A program made the translations under genes and the position numbers. From NCBI RefSeq assembly GCF_018070045.1, contig NZ_JAGPYK010000008.1, positions 1 to 64,000 on the forward strand: 64,000 nucleotides of DNA, written 5' to 3'. The notes under the pieces are model-generated. The model was not told the origin of the DNA and made no database searches. It saw nothing but the letters and a program-made list of their open reading frames with translations. Numbering within the stretch: the stretch's first letter is position 1; the number at the start of each line of letters is the position of its first letter. Below are positions 30,528-39,356 of the stretch, one piece after another. The stretch comes from Micromonospora sp. U21. Lineage in GTDB: Bacteria; Actinomycetota; Actinomycetes; Mycobacteriales; Micromonosporaceae.

Positions 30528-30954
30528 GGGCCGAGCCTACCGGCTGGCGACCAGTCAGCGGGGTAGCAACGGCGAGCAGGCGTGGTCGCTCGTGCGGGGC
30601 TGGCGTCGGGTGCGCCGCTGTTGAACGCAGCGTAACCAATCGGAAGGACTGACGCGCCCCGGAACGGGAATCCACGCACCGGTCGGCGGGGCCGGTTCGC
30701 CGCCCGACCGCAACACACGTCGGCTGGGGTGCACAACAAGATTTGCGTGAAACTGCGCGGGAAAGCGGGTATCAGCTCCCAATGCCGCAGCGTAGCCGTA
30801 CCTTGTGCAGTTCTTCACAACCAGTCCCACTGACTCGGAAGGCTGCCCGGTTTACGCTGAGCCCAATCCCAGGTTTCCACGAAGGCGACGCATCGCGCCG
30901 CTGAGTCTCGTGCATCCCATAGATCGGTCAGCGTCGACCACAAGGAGATGTGTC
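30528..30954. other. 427-bp intergenic region upstream of pckG
   Basis: No supported gene is visible. It holds the divergent promoter region for gtrA copy 2 and pckG, including the promoter-like pair at 30830-30858 and a TTGTG...CACAA inverted word (30803-30820). The leader from the predicted start site to the pckG start would be about 90 nt. Confidence 0.5.
30830..30858 (+). promoter_or_regulatory. Putative pckG promoter
   Basis: CTGACT (30830-30835) and TACGCT (30853-30858) are spaced 17 bp apart, giving a start site near 30865. Assigned on consensus only. Confidence 0.45.
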
Positions 30955-32799
30955 ATGGTTGCTCCGGCTGTTGTGCGGGGTATCGATCAGGCCCCGACGT
31001 CCCATCCGAAACTGCTCGCCTGGGTCCGTGAGGTCGCGGAACTGACCACACCCGACCGGGTCGTCTGGGTGGACGGGTCCGACGAGGAGTGGCGCCGCCT
31101 CACGGATGAGCTGGTCGAGGCCGGCACCCTGATCCGCCTGAACCCGGAGAAGAAGCCCAACTCGTTCTACGCGCGCACCGACCCCACGGACGTCGCCCGG
31201 GTCGAGGAACGCACCTTCATCTGCTCCGTCGACGAGGCGGACGCCGGCCCCACCAACAACTGGATGGCGCCGGCCGAGATGAAGCGGACGATGACCGACC
31301 TGTACCGCGGCTCGATGCGCGGTCGCACCATGTACGTCATCCCGTTCGTCATGGGCCCGGTCGAGGCCGAGAGCCCGATGTTCGGCGTCGAGATCACCGA
31401 CAGCCCGTACGTGGTCGCCTCGATGCGGATCATGACCCGGATGGGCGCCAAGGTCCTCGAGGCGATGGGTGACGACGCGGACTTCGTGCACGCGCTGCAC
31501 TCGATCGGCGCCCCGCTCGCGCCGGGCCAGCAGGACGTCGCGTGGCCGTGCAACGAGACGAAGTACATCTCGCACTTCCCGGAGACACGCGAGATCTGGT
31601 CGTACGGCTCCGGGTACGGCGGCAACTCGCTGCTCGGCAAGAAGTGCTACTCGCTGCGGATCGCCAGCGTGATGGGGCGCGACGAGGGCTGGCTCGCCGA
31701 GCACATGCTGATCCTCAAGATGACCTCGCCGGAGGGCAGGGTCTACCACATCGCTGGCGCCTTCCCCTCCGCCTGCGGCAAGACCAACCTGGCCATGGTG
31801 GAGCCGACCATCCCGGGTTGGAAGGTCGAGACCATCGGCGACGACATCGCCTGGATGCGGTTCGGCGAGGACGGTCGCCTCTACGCGGTCAACCCGGAGT
31901 ACGGCCTCTTCGGCGTCGCGCCGGGCACCGACTGGAAGACCAACGCCAACGCGATGCGGACGCTGGACCGGGGCAACTCCATCTTCACCAACGTGGGCCT
32001 CACCGACGATGGGGACATCTGGTGGGAGGGCATGGGCGAGCCTCCGGCGCACCTGATCGACTGGAAGGGCAACGACTGGACGCCGGAGAGCGACGCCCTC
32101 TCCTCCCACGCGAACAGCCGGTTCTGCACCCCGATCACCCAGTGCCCGATCCTGGCCGATGACTACTACGACCCCAACGGCGTGCCGATCGACGCGATCC
32201 TCTTCGGCGGCCGTCGCAAGGACACCATCCCGCTGGTGACCGAGGCGCGGGACTGGGTGCACGGCGTCTACATGGGGGCGACGCTCTCCTCGGAGACCAC
32301 CGCCGCCGCGTCCGGCGCGGTCGGTGTGGTCCGCCGCGACCCGATGGCCATGCTGCCGTTCATCGGCTACCACGCCGGAGACTACTTCCGGCACTGGATC
32401 GAGATGGGCAAGGGCACCGACGGCGACGAGGCCAAGCTGCCCAAGATCTACTACGTCAACTGGTTCCGCAAGGACCCGGACGGCTCGTTCCTCTGGCCGG
32501 GCTTCGGCGAGAACTCCCGGGTGCTGAAGTGGGTCGTCGAGCGGATCGAGGGCCGGGCCGAGGCGGTGGAGACTCCGATCGGCATGGTTCCGGCCCCGGA
32601 CTCGCTGGACGTCGAGGGCCTTGACATGACCCCGGAGGACGTCCGGATCGCGCTGAAGGTCGACCCGGACGAGTGGCGCAACGAGCTGCCTCTGGTCACC
32701 GAGTGGTTCGAGAAGTTCGGTGACAAGCTGCCCGGCGTGCTCTGGGCCGAGCTGGACGCGCTGCGAGCCCGCCTGGATGCCGCGCAGCCGCAACGGTAG
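30955..32799 (+). CDS. GTP-dependent phosphoenolpyruvate carboxykinase
   Basis: This 614-aa enzyme converts oxaloacetate plus GTP to PEP plus CO2 (gluconeogenesis, or the reverse). It shows the PEPCK active-site Cys loop [12 protein letters not shown] (about 270-281), substrate motif [16 protein letters not shown] and the metal/nucleotide segment [13 protein letters not shown], with length typical of the GTP class. The ATG at 30955, with AAGGAG upstream, is preferred to a frame opening at 30805. It is opposed in metabolism by ppc (54757) in the same window. Confidence 0.97.
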   Translation: MVAPAVVRGIDQAPTSHPKLLAWVREVAELTTPDRVVWVDGSDEEWRRLTDELVEAGTLIRLNPEKKPNSFYARTDPTDVARVEERTFICSVDEADAGPTNNWMAPAEMKRTMTDLYRGSMRGRTMYVIPFVMGPVEAESPMFGVEITDSPYVVASMRIMTRMGAKVLEAMGDDADFVHALHSIGAPLAPGQQDVAWPCNETKYISHFPETREIWSYGSGYGGNSLLGKKCYSLRIASVMGRDEGWLAEHMLILKMTSPEGRVYHIAGAFPSACGKTNLAMVEPTIPGWKVETIGDDIAWMRFGEDGRLYAVNPEYGLFGVAPGTDWKTNANAMRTLDRGNSIFTNVGLTDDGDIWWEGMGEPPAHLIDWKGNDWTPESDALSSHANSRFCTPITQCPILADDYYDPNGVPIDAILFGGRRKDTIPLVTEARDWVHGVYMGATLSSETTAAASGAVGVVRRDPMAMLPFIGYHAGDYFRHWIEMGKGTDGDEAKLPKIYYVNWFRKDPDGSFLWPGFGENSRVLKWVVERIEGRAEAVETPIGMVPAPDSLDVEGLDMTPEDVRIALKVDPDEWRNELPLVTEWFEKFGDKLPGVLWAELDALRARLDAAQPQR

Positions 32800-32836
32800 G
32801 TGTGAACACCGCCCCTGCCGGGCATCATCGGATCCC

Positions 32837-33694
32837 ATGAGGACGGCCGCCGAGACCGAGGTCCGGCGGCCGTCCGCCGTCCGGGTGCTCACCATCCTGC
32901 TCGCGACGACCGCGGCGGCCACCGTCGTGGTCGAGCTGCTCAACTGGTGGTACGCCCCGGAGCAGGGCTTCGGCCTGGCGGTGCGGACCGGCTGGGCGAT
33001 GCTGCGCTCGTTCGGCTTCCTGCTGCTGATCGGGCACGTACGGCGGGGCCGCACGGTCGCGCGCCCGTTCGGGCTGATCCTCGCGGTCACCACGATCTTC
33101 GCCGTCGGCCGGCTGATCGTGCCTCGGCAGGGAGTGCCGCCACTGCCCGGGTTGCTCGGCTTCGCCGCGCTCACCGCACTCTGTGCCGCGGTGGTCTGGC
33201 TGCTCTACCATTCGCCGGCGCTGGCCGGGCACCTGGTTCGGCACCGGCCGCGGCTGATGATCGACCGGGGCGGCATCTCCTGGCGGGAGACCCCTCCGCG
33301 CCGCCCAGAGGCCAGTGGTGGGCTGCTGACAAGCCGGGTGGCGGCGTTCACCTACAGCCCGCTGATGTTGGTCCCGTCGCTGGTGGCCGGTGGATCCATC
33401 CTGGACGGTCGCCTGACCGCGGTGCCGGCCGTGCTGTTCTGGTTCGGCGCCGGGATCGCGGCCAGCTACGCGGTGCTGTTCTGCACCGCCTTCCTGATGC
33501 GCGGCAAGCACTGGGCGCGCGGCCTGCTGGTCGTCGTCACGGTGGCCGTACTCGCCGTGGACCTGCCGCTGTGCTGGTGGCTTCTGGGCGTGGACGGCCT
33601 GGTCCGCGACGGCGGCCCGCTGCTCGCCGCCGCCCTGACGCTGTACGGGCTACGGCGCGCGGCCAGCGCCGAAGGCGCCGCCACCCCGGCCTGA
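32837..33694 (+). CDS. Polytopic membrane protein, unknown
   Basis: This 285-aa protein has about seven or eight hydrophobic segments, with no motif I recognise. A cytosolic, Arg/Pro-rich loop near the middle (RHRPRLMIDRGGISWRETPP) may be the functional face. The ATG at 32837 is 37 nt after pckG, so co-transcription is possible. The start is uncertain. Confidence 0.6.
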   Translation: MRTAAETEVRRPSAVRVLTILLATTAAATVVVELLNWWYAPEQGFGLAVRTGWAMLRSFGFLLLIGHVRRGRTVARPFGLILAVTTIFAVGRLIVPRQGVPPLPGLLGFAALTALCAAVVWLLYHSPALAGHLVRHRPRLMIDRGGISWRETPPRRPEASGGLLTSRVAAFTYSPLMLVPSLVAGGSILDGRLTAVPAVLFWFGAGIAASYAVLFCTAFLMRGKHWARGLLVVVTVAVLAVDLPLCWWLLGVDGLVRDGGPLLAAALTLYGLRRAASAEGAATPA

Positions 33695-34099
33695 CCCGCG
33701 CGGCCCGCGGCCCCGGTTACCGCGCCGACCGGTCGGGTCGTCCGGCGACGATCCGCCCGGTGCGGCCCGGCGGCCGGTCCGATGAGCGCCATACCTCAGG
33801 GTCATAAATATGACTCTGAGGTATGGCGCTCTTTCGCCCACGACAGGGTCGAGCAGCGGCCGGCAGCGTTGGTCTCCGACCACGCACCTGCTGGCGAAGG
33901 TGACTGCGGCACGCACCCGCACGGCATGAGGAATCCTCGGGCCGGAGCGTTTCGGCCGGATCGGGCGCCTCGGTGTCGGTCGACCCGGACGGGCAGGAGG
34001 CAGGATGGCGGGTGGCGTCGGTCACAGCGGCCGGCGGCGCAGGCGGATCGTCGGCGGGGCGGGACCGGCCGCGCCGCACCGGCTGGAGGGAGGCTTGCG
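33695..34099. other. 405-bp intergenic region with a 48-bp palindrome
   Basis: Between the membrane protein and the flavoenzyme there is no supported gene. The only strong structure is the palindrome at 33784-33831. The rest is G/C-rich sequence that stays open in several frames but has no ribosome site or recognisable protein. Confidence 0.5.
33784..33831. repeat. 48-bp near-perfect palindrome
   Basis: Arms 33784-33806 and 33809-33831 are 23 bp each with one mismatch, around a central AA. The arm core is CATACCTCAGRGTCATA, strikingly A/T-rich compared with the surroundings. It could be a terminator for the upstream gene, a paired promoter/operator, or a dispersed palindromic element. Confidence 0.8.
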
Positions 34100-35242
34100 G
34101 TGGGCGACGAGTTCGACGTGGTGGTGGTGGGAGCGGGGCCGGCCGGAGCGGCCGCCGCGCTGACGGCCCGCCGGGCGGGTGCCAGCGTGCTGCTGCTTGA
34201 CCGGGCCGACTTTCCCCGGGACAAGGCGTGTGGTGACGGGATCGCCGCGCACTCGGTGGACGTGCTCGCCGAGCTGGGGGTGACCGAGGCGGTGGCGGGC
34301 TACGCCCCGCTGCCGGCGCTGCGCATGATCGCGCCGAGCGGTGGCGCGGTGGCCCGGGCGTTGCCCCGCCCGGCGTACACGGTGCCCCGGCAGGTCTTCG
34401 ACGCACGGCTGGTGGCGGCCGCGGTGGCCGCCGGCGCGCAGCTGCACCGGCACACCGTCCGACGGGTGCAGCCGCTCGCCGACCGGGTGGTGCTCGACGG
34501 GGAGCTGTCCGGCCGGGTGGTGGTGGGCGCGGACGGCGCCGGGTCGGTGGTGCGCCGCGCGCTCGGCCACCCGGTGAACCCCGACCGGCACCTGGCGCTG
34601 GCCATCCGGGGGTACGCGCCGGCCCTGCCCGGCCCGTCCGAGCAGCTCATCGTCACCTCGCGGGCGCGCTGGCCGGCGTACGCCTGGTCGTTTCCGATCG
34701 GCGACGGGCGGGCGAACGTCGGGTACGGGGAGGTGCTGCGCGGTGAGTCGTTGAGCCGGGCGTACCTGCTGGACCGGCTGGCCGCGCTGCTGCCCGGCAC
34801 CGACCTCGCGACGGTGACCGCGCTGCGTGCCCACCACCTGCCGCTGTCCACCCACCGGCCGGCACCGGGCCAGGGCCGCACCCTGCTCGTCGGGGACGCG
34901 CTGTCGCTGATCAATCCGTTCACCGGGGAGGGCATCTTCTACGCGCTGCTCTCCGGTGCGCTGGCCGGGGCGGCGGCGGCCCGCGCACCGGAGGCCGCCG
35001 CCCGCCGCTACGCCGACGGACTCCGTCGTCGCCTCGGCACCCATCTGCGGCACAGCTCGGTTGCGGCGTGGTTGGCGCGGCGTCGGCGGGTGGTCGACGC
35101 GGCGGTCCGGGCGGCCCGCCGGGACGACCGGGTGTTCGACGACGTGGTCGAGTTGGGGCTGGGCGACGGACGGCTCACCGCCCGTACCCTGGCCATGATC
35201 GGCATCGGACTCCCCGGCGGGGATGGGGCTCCGAGGCGGTGA
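34100..35242 (+). CDS. Geranylgeranyl-reductase-family FAD enzyme
   Basis: This 380-aa flavoprotein has an N-terminal FAD motif VVVGAGPAGAAAALTARRAG, the GGR-type segment DFPRDKACGDGI, the second FAD motif LLVGDALSLINPFTGEGI and a C-terminal helical part. This family reduces double bonds of polyprenyl chains or hydroxylates small molecules. The GTG start at 34100 (GGAGGGAGG upstream) is preferred over a frame that runs back to 33782. It directly precedes a cis-prenyltransferase by 28 nt, pointing to polyprenyl modification. Confidence 0.88.
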   Translation: MGDEFDVVVVGAGPAGAAAALTARRAGASVLLLDRADFPRDKACGDGIAAHSVDVLAELGVTEAVAGYAPLPALRMIAPSGGAVARALPRPAYTVPRQVFDARLVAAAVAAGAQLHRHTVRRVQPLADRVVLDGELSGRVVVGADGAGSVVRRALGHPVNPDRHLALAIRGYAPALPGPSEQLIVTSRARWPAYAWSFPIGDGRANVGYGEVLRGESLSRAYLLDRLAALLPGTDLATVTALRAHHLPLSTHRPAPGQGRTLLVGDALSLINPFTGEGIFYALLSGALAGAAAARAPEAAARRYADGLRRRLGTHLRHSSVAAWLARRRRVVDAAVRAARRDDRVFDDVVELGLGDGRLTARTLAMIGIGLPGGDGAPRR

Positions 35243-35270
35243 TCCGCCCGGCGGGTCGCTACGCTGCTAG

Positions 35271-36044
35271 GTGATGACGCTGCGGAACCTTATCTACTCC
35301 GTGTACGAGCGCCGACTCACGGCGAAGCTCGCGGGTAAGCCGGTGCCCCGGCACGTCGGGGTGATGTGCGACGGCAACCGCCGGTGGGCGAGGGAGATGG
35401 GCTTCGTCGACCCGAACGACGGGCACCGGGTCGGCGCCGCGAAGATCAAGCATGTCCTCGGCTGGTGCGACCAGGCCGGTGTCGGGCACGTCACTCTCTA
35501 CCTGCTGGCCACCGACAACCTGCGCCGGCCGGCCAGTGAGCTGGACCCGCTGCTCAAGATCATCGAAGACCTGGTGGTGGAGCTGGCCGAGGAGGGCAAC
35601 CCCTGGCGGCTGCGCATCGTCGGCGCGCTCGACCTGCTGCCCGCGCAGACCGCGGTGGCTCTCAAGGGCGCCGAGGAGCGCACCCGGGAGCGCAGCGGCG
35701 GCGCCGAGGTCAACATCGCGGTGGGCTACGGCGGCCGGCGCGAGATCGCCGACGCGGTGCGCTCGCTGCTGCTGGAGCACGCCGCCTCCGGCGGCACCAT
35801 CGAGGAGCTGGCCGAGGTGCTGGACGTCGAGCACATCGCCGAGCACCTCTACACCCGCGGCCAGCCCGATCCCGATCTGGTCATCCGCACCAGCGGCGAG
35901 CAGCGGCTGTCCGGCTTCATGCTGTGGCAGTCCGCGCACTCGGAGTTCTACTTCTGTGAGCTCAACTGGCCGGATTTCCGGCACATCGACTTCCTGCGTG
36001 CGCTGCGCTCGTACGCCACCCGACAGCGTCGCTACGGCGCCTGA
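35271..36044 (+). CDS. Isoprenyl (cis-prenyl) diphosphate synthase
   Basis: This 257-aa UppS-family enzyme condenses isopentenyl diphosphate units with Z geometry. Catalytic D34 lies in GVMCDGNRRWA, and the C-terminal motif is DLVIRTSGEQRLSGFMLWQS, with SEFYF. Size and position match Rv1086-type short-chain (Z)-prenyl synthases rather than long undecaprenyl synthases, but product length is inferred. The GTG at 35271 is 5 nt after TACGCT; ATG at 35274 is an alternative. Confidence 0.93.
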   Translation: MMTLRNLIYSVYERRLTAKLAGKPVPRHVGVMCDGNRRWAREMGFVDPNDGHRVGAAKIKHVLGWCDQAGVGHVTLYLLATDNLRRPASELDPLLKIIEDLVVELAEEGNPWRLRIVGALDLLPAQTAVALKGAEERTRERSGGAEVNIAVGYGGRREIADAVRSLLLEHAASGGTIEELAEVLDVEHIAEHLYTRGQPDPDLVIRTSGEQRLSGFMLWQSAHSEFYFCELNWPDFRHIDFLRALRSYATRQRRYGA

Positions 36045-36102
36045 CCGGGTCGCGCCCGAGCCGGCCGTGCCGCCGCGACGCGACTGAGACCGCCCGGCCC
36101 GG

Positions 36103-36960
36103 TCAGGGCAGGTGGGTCAGTGCCCGGGTGAGGAAGTCGCCCAGGGCAGACGGGGACTCGATGGTCAGATCGGCGGCGTTCGCCACCTCCTGGCCGGTCT
36201 CCGGGTTGGCCACCGCCACGCAGACGCCGAAGAAGTCCGGGTCGGCTGCGGCTCGGGCGCGCAGCGCGGCGAAGGCCTTGATGTCCGAGACGTCGTCGCC
36301 GAAGTACCAGGCGCCGGTGGCCTCCCGGATCACTTCGCCGATGACCATGCCCTTGTCCCGGTCGACCGGCGGCTTGAGCTCCAGCACCATCCGCCCGGCC
36401 TGTACCCGCAGCCCCAGCCGGTCGGCCTGTGCCTGCCCCCACTGCTGCGTGGTCGGGCCGAGCTGCGGCGCGGTGCGCCAGTGCAGCGCGACGGAGAGGC
36501 GCTTGTACTCGACCAGCGTGCCGGGCGGCAGCTCCGCACGGGCGCGGTCGGCCAGCTCCGCCATCGTCGGCACCCAGGGCAGCGCGGCCGGCTCGGTGAC
36601 CGTCTCCCCACCGGAGTGGCTGTGCTCCAGCCCGTAGAGGCCGTAGAGGTCCACGCCGGCCAGCCCGCCGAGACGGTCCCGGAGGAACTCCACCGGTCGG
36701 GCGGAGACGATCGCGATCCGCCGCACCACCGGAGCCAGCGCCTCGATCGCGGCCAGCGCCTTCGGAGCGGGGCGTACCGCGGTCGGATCGTCGTCGACGG
36801 GCGCGAGCGTGCCGTCGAAGTCGAAGAAGAGGACGGTCCCGGCGGCCCGGCCGGCGGTGATCCGCCAGGCCCGGTCGGCGTTCAACGGGGTCCTCGGCTG
36901 CTGATTGCCCAGATTCAACGGCGGCACGCGCGTCAGCGTACCCCGGCGAAGGAGGCTCAT
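36103..36960 (-). CDS. Trehalose-6-phosphate phosphatase
   Basis: This 285-aa HAD-superfamily protein has nucleophile D47 and acid D49 in LFFDFDGTLAPVDDDP, Lys motif and the metal motif YFGDDVSDIKAF, as in OtsB. It dephosphorylates trehalose-6-phosphate. The partner synthase (OtsA) is not in the window. The frame runs back to 37056, but ATG at 36960 gives the usual length. Confidence 0.85.
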   Translation of the reverse strand: MSLLRRGTLTRVPPLNLGNQQPRTPLNADRAWRITAGRAAGTVLFFDFDGTLAPVDDDPTAVRPAPKALAAIEALAPVVRRIAIVSARPVEFLRDRLGGLAGVDLYGLYGLEHSHSGGETVTEPAALPWVPTMAELADRARAELPPGTLVEYKRLSVALHWRTAPQLGPTTQQWGQAQADRLGLRVQAGRMVLELKPPVDRDKGMVIGEVIREATGAWYFGDDVSDIKAFAALRARAAADPDFFGVCVAVANPETGQEVANAADLTIESPSALGDFLTRALTHLP

Positions 36961-36994
36961 TCCTGGCCGAGCGGGCCCACTCGGCGGCGCATGA

Positions 36995-37348
36995 TCAGCG
37001 TTCGGCGGCTCCTCGTCCGCGACGGCCGAACGGCACCACCGCCGCCTCCTGGCCATGACTCAGCAGATAGCCCTCCACGAACCCGGTGTTGCGATCGCCG
37101 GTGTGGTTCTCGATCTCGTTGAGCCGTGCCACCAGGAACTCGGTGAGTGCGCTGATCCGGTCGTTCAGCCGCTCGTGCAGCTCCGCCACGACGGCCAGGA
37201 CGACCGCGGTGCCGGCGCTGGTGAGCACGAGGAGGTTGACGAGCAGCGGAAGCTGCCCGCCGTTGACCACGAGGGTCACCACGTTGCCGGTCGCCCACAG
37301 TGTCATCGACACCGTGGCCACCACGACTGCCAACCACTTCAGGGTCAT
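36995..37348 (-). CDS. Small membrane protein, unknown
   Basis: This 117-aa protein has two N-terminal membrane helices (about 3-25 and 33-55), then a predicted helix LHERLNDRISALTEFLVARL and a basic tail. The ATG at 37348 has a strong AAGGAGGGG ribosome site. It is on the same strand as otsB, about 35 nt upstream of it. No family recognised. Confidence 0.6.
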   Translation of the reverse strand: MTLKWLAVVVATVSMTLWATGNVVTLVVNGGQLPLLVNLLVLTSAGTAVVLAVVAELHERLNDRISALTEFLVARLNEIENHTGDRNTGFVEGYLLSHGQEAAVVPFGRRGRGAAER

Positions 37349-37510
37349 GGACAGACCCCTCCTTCTGTCCCGCAGGGCTGGGTTCGGCCTTGTCCCGTCC
37401 CCCCGCCGACGACGAGCCCAAGCAGTACGAATAGGGACGCTAGCGTGCCCGTTCCGGCCCCGGAGCCAAACGAATGAACCTGACCAGGCGTTCTTTCGCC
37501 ATCTGAGGAA

Positions 37511-37954
37511 CTAGCCGGCCTGATTCCCTCTTTTTCGGACATCGACCGGCAGCGTTGGGCGGTATGCGAGGTATCGGATGGTCTCGCGGATGTGGAACTT
37601 CTCCGCGTCCGACACGTTCGGGTCGACCAGCCGCCGTAGCAGTGCTTCCACGTCCGGGTCCATCGGCGGTGCCGGTTGGCCAGCACGCGGGCCGGCGGCC
37701 GTACGGTCCCAGCCGAGGGCGGCGAAGGCCGCGGCAGGGTTCAGCCCCAGGCCCTCGCAGAAGGCGACCACCCGTTCGGCCTCCGGGTCGCTGGCCCAGT
37801 CACCCCGGACCCACCGGTTGATGGTCTGCCGGGAGACGCCGGTGCGCCGGGACACCTCGGTGCCGCTCCAGGCCCGTGTCGCCCGGGCCTCGTCGAGCGC
37901 GCGCCGGACGAAGGTGGCGAAGGCGATCTTCCGCGCATTGGCCGTCTCGGTCAC
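37511..37954 (-). CDS. XRE-type helix-turn-helix regulator
   Basis: This 147-aa protein has a Cro/CI-like helix-turn-helix (WSGTEVSRRTGVSRQTINRW, about residues 30-49) and a C-terminal helical part. The GTG at 37954 is 6 nt after TACCGT on the minus strand, so it is leaderless; a longer frame to 38140 is discounted. It is divergent from a short leaderless peptide ORF and two small genes, which it may control. Confidence 0.85.
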   Translation of the reverse strand: MTETANARKIAFATFVRRALDEARATRAWSGTEVSRRTGVSRQTINRWVRGDWASDPEAERVVAFCEGLGLNPAAAFAALGWDRTAAGPRAGQPAPPMDPDVEALLRRLVDPNVSDAEKFHIRETIRYLAYRPTLPVDVRKRGNQAG

Positions 37955-38138
37955 CCCGTGACGGTACGGCCAGTCGGCCGCTGGCGCGCCCCCGGGCACG
38001 CCGTCGTCACGCGGACGTGACGGGTTCCTCGGATTTCCGGTAAACGATCCAGTGCCACTGTTGAGGGGTGTCACCCGGGCAGAATAGATGCCCTTAGGGG
38101 CGGCGGTAAACGGACGAAAAGCTGATACTGTCACGCTC

Positions 38139-38222
38139 ATGGGACAATCTACGGTGTGTCACGTGCATGAGACGATTGGTGCTCACATGCGTCACGCCCC
38201 CGGCGCGAGGGGGGTGTGGTGA
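38139..38222 (+). CDS. 27-aa leaderless upstream peptide with Cys/His cluster
   Basis: ATG at 38139 lies 7 nt after TACTGT (38126-38131). The peptide has Cys7 and His8, His10, His16 and His19 (MGQSTVCHVHET... ending ...GARGVW). Its TGA (38220-38222) overlaps the GTG start (38219) of the next gene in a GTGA junction, the classic coupling arrangement. The DNA is too short to prove coding by composition. It could be a regulatory upstream ORF or a metal-sensing peptide. Confidence 0.5.
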   Translation: MGQSTVCHVHETIGAHMRHAPGARGVW

Positions 38223-38563
38223 CCGAGCTCGCCACCCGGGCCCAGGCCTTCGGGCTGATTGCCGAGGGGGTGGCCGCGGGGCTGACCGCCCCGTGGCGCC
38301 TCTACCTCGCCCGAGGCTGCCGCTACCTGTCGCTGAGCGTCGGCGATCGCACCGAGTGGAACGCCTGGCGTACCCATCTCGGCTGCCCCGAGCTGAGCGT
38401 GCGGGTCTACGACGCTGGCGGAGAGATCCGCCGTTCCTCCGTGGCCGAGGTATTGCTGGACGGCTGCCGGATCAGCGTCGAGCTGGTCGAGGAGGTCAGC
38501 ACCGACGACCTGGACCGGCTGCTCGTCGCGGATCCCACCGCGGTCGAGCCGGAGGAGCGATGA
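38219..38563 (+). CDS. Conserved-type small soluble protein, unknown
   Basis: This 114-aa protein (from the coupled GTG at 38219; 38216 is an alternative) begins VTELATRAQAFGLIAEGVAA. It has mixed alpha/beta character with Trp/Tyr-rich stretches (LYLARGCRYLSLSVG), no signal and no membrane helix. Start, spacing and 4-nt overlap suggest it depends on translation of the upstream 27-aa peptide. Function unknown. Confidence 0.65.
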   Translation: MTELATRAQAFGLIAEGVAAGLTAPWRLYLARGCRYLSLSVGDRTEWNAWRTHLGCPELSVRVYDAGGEIRRSSVAEVLLDGCRISVELVEEVSTDDLDRLLVADPTAVEPEER

Positions 38564-38594
38564 TCCGGCGTGCGGGCCGGGCTGGGGCCGCCCG

Positions 38595-38930
38595 ATGAGC
38601 CCGTTCCTCGCGGTCTTCCTCGTCCTGGTGCTCGGCGCCACCAGTTATGCGGCCGGCCGTCTGCACGGCCAGCTCAGCTACCGCATCGGCTACCGCTTCG
38701 GCTACCGGCAGGGCTACTTCGACGGTGACCGGGGTGCCTGGAACCGGCGTCGGCGCGACGCCCAGGCGGCCATCGCCTCCGCCCTGTCGGTCTCACCTGC
38801 GGGCGTCGTGCGGTCCGCGGGCACGGTCGCCCGCCCCGGCACCACCTACACCGGCTCGTCGTTCACCGCGCCGGCCGCTCCGATCACCGGGCGGCACCCG
38901 ACCGGCACACTCGTCCGACGGACCGGCTGA
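38595..38930 (+). CDS. Small membrane-anchored protein with Tyr/Gly-rich motif
   Basis: This 111-aa protein has one N-terminal helix (about 3-20), then RIGYRFGYRQGYFDGDRGAW, a Tyr/Gly/Arg repeat (GYRxGYxxG), and a Pro/Thr-rich tail. It is 31 nt after the preceding gene in the same operon. Not recognised; it may act with the soluble upstream protein. Confidence 0.6.
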   Translation: MSPFLAVFLVLVLGATSYAAGRLHGQLSYRIGYRFGYRQGYFDGDRGAWNRRRRDAQAAIASALSVSPAGVVRSAGTVARPGTTYTGSSFTAPAAPITGRHPTGTLVRRTG

Positions 38931-39212
38931 GGCCGGTCGGCGGGCCGCCGGGCGCGGATCCGCCGACCGGCGCCACGAGCGCGGTGCGTCGTCCGCGGCG
39001 GACACGCACCGTCGGGGCCACGTCAGACCGGTGACGGTGGCCCCACCGGCCGGGATGCGCGCAGGGGGCATGCATCCCGGCCGGCTCCGCCGCGCCCCGC
39101 CAGCGCCGGCCCGGACGCGGTCGCGTCGGGCTGTGCGGTGTTCACACGGCGGTCTCCGAAGATCCACGATCGCCCTCTAGCCGGGAGGGTCCGCCGCCGC
39201 TAGCGTCTAGGC

Positions 39213-39356
39213 ATGGCACGGGGTTCTCCCGGGCCAGCCGGTCCGCCCGGATCTGCGACCTCGCGCACGGGGTTCCGCATCCGACCCCGTGTCCCCGGGC
39301 GCCGGAGGAGGCGGAACACGGGTGGCGGGTGCCCATCCGTCGGAGCAGGCCTGTGA
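39213..39356 (+). CDS. 47-aa leaderless small ORF overlapping phoH
   Basis: ATG at 39213 sits exactly 6 nt after TAGCGT (39201-39206). The Arg/Pro/Gly-rich peptide has one Cys (C40) and a basic RRRRR stretch. Its TGA (39354-39356) overlaps the phoH GTG start (39353) as GTGA. This parallels mycobacterial phoAT, a small gene just upstream of phoH2 reported to act as its antitoxin. Coding is inferred from the start signals and coupling. Confidence 0.5.
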   Translation: MARGSPGPAGPPGSATSRTGFRIRPRVPGRRRRRNTGGGCPSVGAGL

